From Clostridia bacterium (lineage in GTDB: Bacteria; Bacillota; Clostridia; Oscillospirales; UBA644): 25,701 bases of DNA. Each line of letters begins with the position of its first letter. The first letter of the stretch is position 1. Position numbers and translations under genes: made by a program. Below are positions 18,901 to 24,101 of this stretch, piece by piece. The notes beneath the pieces are model-generated. The model was not told where the DNA came from, ran no database searches, and saw only the letters and a list, made by a program, of their open reading frames with translations. The stretch lies in contig WHHJ01000027.1 of assembly GCA_014872655.1 (NCBI GenBank), forward strand, positions 1-25,701, given 5' to 3'.

Positions 18901-19248
18901 ATGAAAATCGTTAAAATTTTTATAGCTGTAAAAGGTGCACAAATCTTTGACCTGTGTATAGGCTTTCCAAATCAGCGCATTTTGACCCGCTTCGTTGGTG
19001 CAGGACTTTTTAGAATCAAAAAAAAGGTCTGCCAATCGCTTTAGTGAGATCACTCGGACAAAATACATTTGCTTTTCGCCTAATAACTGCATATAAAATT
19101 TTTCAGCCGTCAGCGTATACTGGTCGGGAACAACCACAAAAATATTGCCGGCCTGATTAGCCTTTTCGGCTTGTTTTTTTACTTTTTCACGAATCAAACG
19201 GCTGCGAAGCGTTCCGTTTTTTCCAAAGACAAACGTCATATTTGGCAT
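15967..19248 (-). CDS. addB: ATP-dependent nuclease subunit B with iron-sulfur cluster
   Basis: AddB is the partner of AddA, with an inactivated helicase-like core and a C-terminal RecB-type nuclease. In the 1093-residue form the nuclease core VYIRVVDYKSGSKQF is present. The four cysteines of the AddB 4Fe-4S staple are visible: Cys748 in FFKCPYAFF and Cys1061, Cys1064, Cys1070 in GCEYCMIKDVC, with the C-x2-C-x5-C spacing seen in Bacillus AddB. The N-terminal phosphate-loop region reads GKNGTLRS, so the usual GKS/GKT lysine of the Walker A motif is replaced. The longer possible start (MFFILPISVRRKM...) is unlikely. The AGGAGA at 19255-19260 points to the adjacent ATGs at 19251/19248, and 19248 gives the normal MPNMTFVFG start. 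addA overlaps its stop. Confidence 0.95.
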   Translation of the reverse strand: MPNMTFVFGKNGTLRSRLIREKVKKQAEKANQAGNIFVVVPDQYTLTAEKFYMQLLGEKQMYFVRVISLKRLADLFFDSKKSCTNEAGQNALIWKAYTQVKDLCTFYSYKNFNDFHFISALRQQIDELKLYGITSEQLLQTEGKNPKLNDLALIYGAYEALLGTELYDPADKLYLFAQQIQKEPRFAEKQIFIDFFKVLNAAEQTAVEGLCLAGASITIGLACPGPGKQLDHFSPIRATHHKLLTFAERYGIQTQTEYTPQPQTESPAALDYLEQSLFHHPVLPYPNAADEVVHFYRASDIADEIDAIACRILQMVRDEGCTFSDFALTTRNTDSYDAYLDTVFSEYGIPLFRHKKTALRQKPAVKFLYALFSCVKNNWRRQDVLDLVKTGFVPGCPEEDIAEFEEYTEMWQIDFAAFTRPFVRSVHGLAQNRVREQDTEKLQRINQVRQQIVTLVQMLSQPSLHVTVTEFCTRIFHIFEHIGMEQILQSQQQIYLQYQRRDLYEENLQVYSMLIEALDKFVSACGEDKLPFSQFADQFFAVLDGYDIGILPTSIDAVLVGNADTIPLLGHPYVFVFGLTEGDFPAAPTDSGLLKESDRQLLEQLGIAFRREPYETFLYEQFVAYFVLTAATQQVFLSYPAIAGGEKAPSAAFLSAQEIFPHNELSGPPDSNHPQRINSRLQVPSVSFLLAQKEKYPQLLLYFSEQSEQLKSEPIQGEHARLQPQQASDLYSQTLSVSATSSDLFFKCPYAFFIQNGLKIRKPQSASLSALNTGNLIHFVLERIFSEHGQLNMDDETLMQYASEYIQHYIRDIYPEEVRSAGFVRYTENLAEKMQRLLKIFRNELSQSEFAPRYFELKIGKDIDPLVLVCSGGKILVRGSVDRVDLYEQNGTVYIRVVDYKSGSKQFRAEDIQNGIDMQMMLYLYILCAYYQHQGISAQPGGVLYLGANPKPLVLKGKDLALLAEQNHEQLEKQAQQNVGTRSGMLLGDPEILKKMDSQLIVENKGVRSQYIPEKIQLASCEEFSALFARIEELLQQMGTRIYQGDLAKAPQKFGANKTGCEYCMIKDVCETAHTPAQQAEDTVGDKKSEEPL

Positions 19249-19273
19249 CATTTTTCTCCTAACAGAAATTGGC

Positions 19274-19302
19274 AGTATAAAAAACAACTTTCACTACAAT
19301 AA
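19274..19302 (-). promoter_or_regulatory. Possible promoter of addB
   Basis: On the minus strand TTATTG (19302-19297), 17 nt, then TATACT (19279-19274). The -10 is good and the -35 weak. A start near 19267 would leave only a few nt before the addB ribosome site at 19255-19260. Confidence 0.35.
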
Positions 19303-19341
19303 TCATATCATGAACAATATGGATATGAGGTTGGTGAAGGA

Positions 19342-20112
19342 ATGATCAATAAAGTAAACCTGTGCGGTGTGAACACTTCTGAATTAAAGGTTTTGTCGGG
19401 TCCTGAAAAATTGCGGTTATTAAAAAAAATCAAGCAGGGAGACACCGCTGCGCGGGAAGAATTTATCAGCGGAAACTTAAAATTGGTGCTCAGTGTGATT
19501 CAACGGTTCGCCGGGCGAGGAGAAAATGCGGACGACTTGTTTCAGGTGGGCTGCATCGGGCTGATTAAAGCCATTGACAATTTTGATATGAATCAACAGG
19601 TCAAATTTTCCACTTATGCCGTGCCGATGATTATCGGAGAAATCCGCCGATATTTGCGGGATAATAATGCCATTCGTGTCAGCCGGTCCATGCGGGATAC
19701 GGCGTATAAAGCGCTCAATGCCAAAGAGCGGTTAATGGCTCAAAGTCAATCGGAGCCTACAGTAGAGCAAATTGCAGCGGAAGTCGGCGTCAGCCGGGAA
19801 GAGATCGTGGTTGCTCTGGAGGCGATTGTGGAACCCGTTTCGTTATTCGAACCGATTTATAATGATTCCGGCGATACGTTATATGTGATGGACCAAGTTT
19901 GCGATAAATGTGATACCGATTCCAGCTGGGTGGAAGAGATTAGCCTCAAACAGGCCATCAGGGCGTTGTCTGATCGAGAAAAAAATATTTTGGATTTGCG
20001 GTTTTTTCAGGGAAAAACACAGATGGAAGTTGCCAAGGAAATCGGCATCTCTCAAGCACAGGTTTCACGATTGGAAAAAAGTGCTTTAGATCGTGTAAAA
20101 GGGTATTTATAG
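19342..20112 (+). CDS. sigG: RNA polymerase sporulation sigma factor SigG
   Basis: This 256-residue sigma-70 family protein directs forespore gene expression after engulfment. The N-terminal KVNLCGVNTSELKVL is the distinctive SigG opening. Region 2 is highly conserved (LVLSVIQRFAGRGENADDLF, QVGCIGLIKAIDNFD, KFSTYAVPMIIGEIRRYLRDN, IRVSRSMRD). Region 3 carries PVSLFEPIYND, and region 4 the helix-turn-helix KTQMEVAKEIGISQAQVSRLE. SigF would differ at the N-terminus and is usually next to spoIIAA/AB, which are absent here. The gene stands alone, without spoIIGA or sigE, and is divergent from addB. AAGGA lies just before the ATG. A weak forespore-type pattern (GTATA at 19275-19279, then CAATAAT at 19297-19303) may drive it but is not convincing. 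No clear terminator follows. Confidence 0.94.
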   Translation: MINKVNLCGVNTSELKVLSGPEKLRLLKKIKQGDTAAREEFISGNLKLVLSVIQRFAGRGENADDLFQVGCIGLIKAIDNFDMNQQVKFSTYAVPMIIGEIRRYLRDNNAIRVSRSMRDTAYKALNAKERLMAQSQSEPTVEQIAAEVGVSREEIVVALEAIVEPVSLFEPIYNDSGDTLYVMDQVCDKCDTDSSWVEEISLKQAIRALSDREKNILDLRFFQGKTQMEVAKEIGISQAQVSRLEKSALDRVKGYL

Positions 20113-20231
20113 CCACGGTTTATCAAAGGAATTGTCAACCATATAATTATATCATAAAAAGCGCATTTTTTCAATATACTCAAAAAGGATAAAAACAAAA
20201 TAAAAAAAGTATAAAATTATTACAAAAATCA
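20113..20231. other. AT-rich intergenic stretch upstream of the adh promoter
   Basis: No gene is visible between sigG and the adh promoter. The stretch is very AT-rich, contains a 12-bp palindrome ATATAATTATAT (20141-20152), and has A-tracts just before the -35 box that could act as an UP element. I see no clear sigG terminator. Confidence 0.5.
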
Positions 20232-20260
20232 TTGACATTCCGAAAAATATACGATATAAT
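20232..20260 (+). promoter_or_regulatory. Perfect-consensus sigma-A promoter of the alcohol dehydrogenase gene
   Basis: TTGACA (20232-20237), exactly 17 nt, then TATAAT (20255-20260): both hexamers and the spacing are ideal. A/T-runs lie just upstream. The transcript should start around 20266-20268, leaving a ~150-nt leader before the ATG at 20419. Confidence 0.9.
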
Positions 20261-20277
20261 AATCTCGGAAAAAGAAG

Positions 20278-20406
20278 ATGTTGTTTTTCATTTGTCCACA
20301 GGGGGGATTTTTCTGGTTTGCGTTTGCAACAGATCTCCCTTTTTTGTCAGGGAGAATGTTAAAAAAATATCAAACTTTTATCCTAAAAAGTATGATTGAT
20401 ATTTAA
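20278..20406 (+). CDS. Possible leader peptide ORF, 42 codons
   Basis: An ATG at 20278 opens a frame of 42 codons running through the whole adh leader, including the terminator-like hairpin. The TAA at 20404-20406 touches the adh Shine-Dalgarno (AAGGAGG, 20405-20411). The product begins MLFFICPQGGFFWFAF and is rich in Phe. The only ribosome-site candidate is GGA at 20267-20269, almost at the predicted transcript start, so translation is doubtful. T-rich sequence alone would also give many Phe codons. It resembles no protein I recognise and may be chance. Confidence 0.25.
   Translation: MLFFICPQGGFFWFAFATDLPFLSGRMLKKYQTFILKSMIDI
20302..20345 (+). terminator. Terminator-like hairpin in the adh leader (possible attenuator)
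   Basis: GGGGGAT (20302-20308) pairs with ATCTCCC (20333-20339), with one G-U pair. An inner helix, CTG..TTGC (20313-20321) with GCAA..CAG (20326-20332), extends it, and TTTTTT (20340-20345) follows at once. This is a textbook intrinsic terminator lying between a strong promoter and the gene. Its 3' arm can also pair downstream: AACA..TCTCCC (20328-20339) with GGGAGA..TGTT (20350-20360). Confidence 0.6.
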
Positions 20407-20418
20407 GGAGGAGTTTTT

Positions 20419-21606
20419 ATGGCACGTTTTACATTACCCAGAGATTTGTATCACGGGAAAGGGTCTCTTGATGCGCTGAAGGAGTTAAAAGGCAAAAAGG
20501 CAATTGTTGTAACCGGCGGCGGCAGCATGAAGCGTTTCGGCTTCTTGGATCAAGTTACAGAGAATTTAAAGGCGGCAGGTATGGAAGTTCGTCTGTTTGA
20601 AGGCGTTGAGCCGGATCCGTCTGTTGAAACGGTCATGAAAGGCGCAAAAGCAATGCAGGAATTCGGACCGGACTGGATTGTAGCAATTGGCGGCGGTTCT
20701 CCGATCGATGCGGCAAAAGCGATGTGGGCGTTTTATGAATATCCGGATACGACGTTTGAGTCGTTGTGTATTCCGTTTAATTTTCCGACCTTGCGGACAA
20801 AAGCAAAATTCTGTGCGATCCCTTCTACTTCGGGAACCGCAACGGAAGTGACGGCTTTCTCGGTTATTACCGATTATGCAAAGGGCGTTAAATATCCGCT
20901 GGCAGATTTTAATATTACGCCGGATGTAGCTATTGTAGATCCGGATTTGGCAGAGAAAATGCCGCCCAAGTTGACGGCTCATACCGGAATGGATGCGATG
21001 ACGCACGCGATTGAAGCGTATGTTTCTACGCTGCATTGCGACTATACGGATCCGCTTGCGCTGCACGCTATTAAGATGATTTCTCAGGATTTGGTTGCTT
21101 CTTATAACGGAGATATGGATGCCAGAGACCGGATGCATAATGCGCAGTGTTTGGCCGGGATGGCGTTTTCCAATGCGCTGTTGGGAATTGTGCACTCGAT
21201 GGCACATAAGACCGGAGCAGCCTACAGCGGTGGCCATATTGTACATGGCTGTGCCAATGCGATGTATTTGCCGAAGGTCATTCGGTTTAATGCCAAGGAG
21301 CCCGAAGCGGCAAAGAGATATGCAGAGATTGCGCAGTTCTTGGGATACCAAGGAACGGTTGAAGAATTGGTAACCGCGCTGATCGAGCATATTCAGAAGA
21401 TGAACGGACAGTTAAACATTCCGTCCTGCATCCGCGATTATGAAGGCGGCATTATCGATGAGAAAGAGTTCTTGGAGAAATTGCCTTCGGTGGCAGAACT
21501 TGCAGTAGGCGACGCCTGCACCGGATCCAATCCCAGAACGATTAACCCGCAGCAGATGGAAAAATTGTTAAAATGCTGCTACTATGATGAGGAAGTTGAT
21601 TTTTAA
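20419..21606 (+). CDS. Iron-containing alcohol dehydrogenase
   Basis: The 395-residue cytoplasmic enzyme belongs to the group III (Fe-dependent) alcohol dehydrogenases and most resembles the C-terminal dehydrogenase half of AdhE and butanol dehydrogenases. It should interconvert an aldehyde and alcohol using NAD(P)H. Nucleotide-binding GGGSPIDAAK (91-100) and FCAIPSTSGTATEVTAFSVI (131-150) are present. Metal ligands are Asp192 and His196 (MDAMTHAIEAY), His259 (GIVHSMAHKTG) and His276 or His273 in GGHIVHG. There, three extra residues lie before the conserved HG compared with FucO/AdhE. The start follows AAGGAGG (20405-20411). A perfect promoter and a structured leader precede it. The neighbour nfnAB can produce NADPH, so an NADPH preference is plausible but not shown. 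Exact substrate is unknown. Confidence 0.93.
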   Translation: MARFTLPRDLYHGKGSLDALKELKGKKAIVVTGGGSMKRFGFLDQVTENLKAAGMEVRLFEGVEPDPSVETVMKGAKAMQEFGPDWIVAIGGGSPIDAAKAMWAFYEYPDTTFESLCIPFNFPTLRTKAKFCAIPSTSGTATEVTAFSVITDYAKGVKYPLADFNITPDVAIVDPDLAEKMPPKLTAHTGMDAMTHAIEAYVSTLHCDYTDPLALHAIKMISQDLVASYNGDMDARDRMHNAQCLAGMAFSNALLGIVHSMAHKTGAAYSGGHIVHGCANAMYLPKVIRFNAKEPEAAKRYAEIAQFLGYQGTVEELVTALIEHIQKMNGQLNIPSCIRDYEGGIIDEKEFLEKLPSVAELAVGDACTGSNPRTINPQQMEKLLKCCYYDEEVDF

Positions 21607-21638
21607 CGAGTCATAAGACGCGTTGTATGGCATGATGA

Positions 21639-21678
21639 CAGGCTGGGGCGCAGAACGTCACCGGCCTGCCTTGTGCCT
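21639..21678 (+). terminator. Possible weak terminator after the alcohol dehydrogenase gene
   Basis: CAGGCTGG (21639-21646) pairs with CCGGCCTG (21661-21668) with one U-G pair and a 14-nt loop. Only a broken T-tract follows (CCTTGTGCCTTTT). It would separate adh from nfnAB only partly. A weak promoter-like pair, TTGAAT (21680-21685) and ATAAAT (21703-21708), lies after it. Confidence 0.35.
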
Positions 21679-21738
21679 TTTGAATGGGTTAGACATTGAT
21701 AGATAAATTGAAACAACAAAGAAGGGCAGTTGTAAAGA

Positions 21739-22590
21739 ATGTACAAAATTGTAAGAAAAAAATCGCTCAATCCAACAGTGACGCTGATGGATATTGACGC
21801 ACCCGCCGTTGCCAAAAAAGCAGAGCCGGGACAATTTATTATTTTGAGAGTGGACGAGTACGGAGAGCGTATTCCGCTTACGGTTGCTGATTATGATCGT
21901 CAAAAAGGAACCGTTACGATTATTTTTCAGGTAGTCGGTGCGACAACGGAGAAGTTAAATGCGTTGAACGAGGGCGACTGCCTGCATGATTTTGTTGGAC
22001 CTTTGGGAAAACCGTCCGAGACGGAAGGGTTGAAAAAGGTTGCGGTAATCGGTGGCGGCGTGGGTTGTGCCATTGCTTATCCGGTTGCTAAAAAATTGTT
22101 TGAACAGGGCACGGAAGTGCATTCTATCGTAGGTTTTCGGAATAAAGATCTTGTGATATTAGAAGATGAGTTTAAAAGCCATTCTTCTAAATATGTGATT
22201 GTAACCGATGACGGTTCATACGGCGCCAAGGGGCTTGTAACCGATGCGCTCAAGCAGTTGATTGAATCCGGAGAAACGTATGATGAAGTAATTGCGATTG
22301 GTCCGCTGATTATGATGAAGTTTGTTTGTCAGCTGACCAAAGAGTACGGGATCAAAACGATTGTAAGTATGAACCCTATTATGATAGACGGGACCGGAAT
22401 GTGCGGCGGATGCCGGCTGACGGTTGGCGGACAGACCAAGTTTGCCTGTGTAGACGGCCCGGATTTTGACGGCCATCTGGTCGATTTTGATTTGGCGATG
22501 AAACGTGCGGCCATGTATCGTCCGTTTGAGGCGAAACAAAAAGAGCATGTATGTAATTTGTTAAAACAAGGAGAGAAGTTCAATGGCTAA
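21739..22590 (+). CDS. nfnA: NADH-dependent reduced ferredoxin:NADP+ oxidoreductase, subunit A
   Basis: NfnA is the small subunit of the electron-bifurcating transhydrogenase NfnAB, which converts NADH, reduced ferredoxin and 2 NADP+ to 2 NADPH. The 283-residue product is a ferredoxin-reductase-like flavoprotein: FAD-binding region PGQFIILRVDEYGERIPLTV (30-49), NAD-binding VAVIGGGVGCAIAYPVAK (101-118), and a C-terminal [2Fe-2S] site with Cys222, Cys225 and Cys237 plus a nearby Asp (Asp217), the unusual one-Asp/three-Cys ligand set described for NfnA. Homologues include dihydroorotate dehydrogenase electron-transfer and sulfide dehydrogenase subunits, but the adjacent nfnB decides the call. 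Its Shine-Dalgarno is weak (GAAGGG, 13 nt away). It overlaps nfnB by 8 nt. Confidence 0.93.
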   Translation: MYKIVRKKSLNPTVTLMDIDAPAVAKKAEPGQFIILRVDEYGERIPLTVADYDRQKGTVTIIFQVVGATTEKLNALNEGDCLHDFVGPLGKPSETEGLKKVAVIGGGVGCAIAYPVAKKLFEQGTEVHSIVGFRNKDLVILEDEFKSHSSKYVIVTDDGSYGAKGLVTDALKQLIESGETYDEVIAIGPLIMMKFVCQLTKEYGIKTIVSMNPIMIDGTGMCGGCRLTVGGQTKFACVDGPDFDGHLVDFDLAMKRAAMYRPFEAKQKEHVCNLLKQGEKFNG

Positions 22591-23974
22591 CATGTCGCCG
22601 AAAAAGAACCCGATGCCCACACAGGATCCGCAGGTTCGAAATAAAAATTTTGATGAGGTTGCTTTGGGATATACACAGGAACAGGCAATCGATGAAGCTA
22701 ATAGATGTTTGAATTGTAAAAATATGCCCTGTGTAAAGGGATGTCCGGTGCAAATCAATATTCCCGGATTTATTGCAAAAATTAAAGAAAATGATATGGA
22801 GGGCGCTTATCAAGTGCTTTCTATGCAGACTTCGCTGCCGGCGGTCTGCGGCCGTGTTTGTCCGCAGGAAACGCAATGTGAAAGCAAGTGCGTCCGCGGA
22901 ATTAAAACGGAACCGGTTGGCATTGGACGCTTGGAGCGGTATGTTGCAGATTATCATAATGCACATTGCGATCAAAAGCCTGTCCCGGCAGAACCGAACG
23001 GACATCGGGTAGCCGTTATCGGTGCGGGCCCGGCAGGGTTGACGTGTGCCGGAGATCTGGCTAAACGCGGATATGAGGTTACTGTTTTTGAGGCTCTGCA
23101 TGTAGCGGGCGGTGTTTTGGTTTATGGTATTCCGGAATTCCGTTTGCCGAAATCGATTGTTGCTAAAGAGATTGAAAACTTAAAGGCGCTGGGTGTTAAA
23201 GTTCTGACAAACATGGTTATCGGCAAAGTTTTGTCGATTGATGAATTATTTGAAGACGGGTTTGAAGCGGTCTTTATCGGAACGGGCGCAGGTCTGCCTC
23301 GGTTTATGAACATTCCGGGCGAAAATTACAACGGCGTTTACTCGGCTAACGAGTTTTTGACGCGGACTAATTTGATGAAAGCGTATGATAAAGAACATTC
23401 GGATACGCCGATTCAAAATGCGAAAAAGGTTGCGGTTGTCGGCGGCGGAAACGTGGCCATGGACGCTGCTCGTTGTGCCAAACGGTTAGGTGCAGAGGAA
23501 GTTTATATTGTATATCGCCGGTCCGAGGAAGAAATGCCGGCAAGAAAAGAAGAAGTAGAACATGCCAAAGAAGAGGGAATTATTTTTAAGACGTTGAACA
23601 ATCCCGTAGAAATTCTGGGCGATGACAATGACTTTGTCATCGGAATGAAGTGTATCGAAATGGAATTGGGCAGTCCGGATGAGTCTGGGCGTCGTCGACC
23701 TGTTCCGAAAGAGGGCTCGGAATACATATTGGATGTTGACTGTGTGATCATGTCGATCGGTACTTCTCCCAATCCGTTGATTCGTTCTACGACCAAAGGG
23801 CTGCAGACCAATTCGCACGGCTGTATCCTAACACAGGATGAAACCGGGTTGACTTCCCGGGAGGGCGTTTATGCCGGCGGAGATGCCGTAACAGGCGCAG
23901 CTACCGTTATTCTGGCAATGGGTGCCGGAAAGAATGCTGCCCAGGCTATTGACGCTTACCTGCAAAATAAATAG
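22583..23974 (+). CDS. nfnB: NADH-dependent reduced ferredoxin:NADP+ oxidoreductase, subunit B
   Basis: NfnB is the bifurcating large subunit: it carries the FAD that splits electrons, two [4Fe-4S] clusters and the NADP(H) site. The 463-residue product has the glutamate-synthase-small-subunit fold. Cysteines 42, 45, 50, 54 (CLNCKNMPCVKGC) and 89, 93, 99, 103 (CGRVCPQETQCESKC) supply the clusters. FAD binding is at VAVIGAGPAGLTCAG (144-158), and a second nucleotide site is at VAVVGGGNVAMDAARCA. The C-terminal GVYAGGDAVTGAATVILAMGAG is the usual FAD-contact motif. AAGGAGAG precedes the ATG inside the end of nfnA. Without nfnA next to it, a GltD-like or NADPH-dependent glutamate synthase call would be possible. 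A terminator follows. Confidence 0.94.
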   Translation: MANMSPKKNPMPTQDPQVRNKNFDEVALGYTQEQAIDEANRCLNCKNMPCVKGCPVQINIPGFIAKIKENDMEGAYQVLSMQTSLPAVCGRVCPQETQCESKCVRGIKTEPVGIGRLERYVADYHNAHCDQKPVPAEPNGHRVAVIGAGPAGLTCAGDLAKRGYEVTVFEALHVAGGVLVYGIPEFRLPKSIVAKEIENLKALGVKVLTNMVIGKVLSIDELFEDGFEAVFIGTGAGLPRFMNIPGENYNGVYSANEFLTRTNLMKAYDKEHSDTPIQNAKKVAVVGGGNVAMDAARCAKRLGAEEVYIVYRRSEEEMPARKEEVEHAKEEGIIFKTLNNPVEILGDDNDFVIGMKCIEMELGSPDESGRRRPVPKEGSEYILDVDCVIMSIGTSPNPLIRSTTKGLQTNSHGCILTQDETGLTSREGVYAGGDAVTGAATVILAMGAGKNAAQAIDAYLQNK

Positions 23975-23991
23975 AGTACATCGGGAACATA

Positions 23992-24026
23992 CGCCTCCAT
24001 ACTGTTTTTAAGTATGGAGACGTTTT
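23992..24026 (+). terminator. Intrinsic terminator after nfnB
   Basis: CTCCATACT (23995-24003) pairs perfectly with AGTATGGAG (24011-24019). A mismatch and two more C-G pairs lie below, the loop is GTTTTTA, and TTTT follows at 24023-24026. It starts 18 nt after the nfnB stop. Confidence 0.8.
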
Positions 24027-24044
24027 GAATTAAAGCAATAAAAA

Positions 24045-24066
24045 GGTAAATTTTACCGAATATAAT
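24045..24066 (+). promoter_or_regulatory. -10-like box and inverted repeat upstream of the secreted glycosidase-like gene
   Basis: TATAAT lies at 24061-24066, about 35 nt before the ATG. No -35 hexamer fits at 16-18 nt. The inverted repeat GGTAAA-T-TTTACC (24045-24057) occupies the spacer, where a regulator could bind. The expected -35 may be dispensable or an activator may be needed. Confidence 0.35.
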
Positions 24067-24101
24067 CACCTGTGATCAGAGATATGAAAAAGGAGAAACA
24101 G

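Noticed and set aside
19275..19303. SigF/SigG-type promoter before sigG
   Set aside because: GTATA fits a -35, but the -10 match is poor and the same bases form the addB -10 on the other strand. Mentioned only in the sigG entry.
20357..20376. Rex-like redox operator (TTGTTAA-type half-sites) in the adh leader
   Set aside because: Only one half-site is near consensus and it lies ~90 nt downstream of the transcript start, so it is too weak to report as a site.
20566..21390. 274-codon minus-strand open frame antisense to the alcohol dehydrogenase
   Set aside because: The codon pattern follows from the well-conserved plus-strand gene; the Arg/Asn-rich translation has no recognisable domain.
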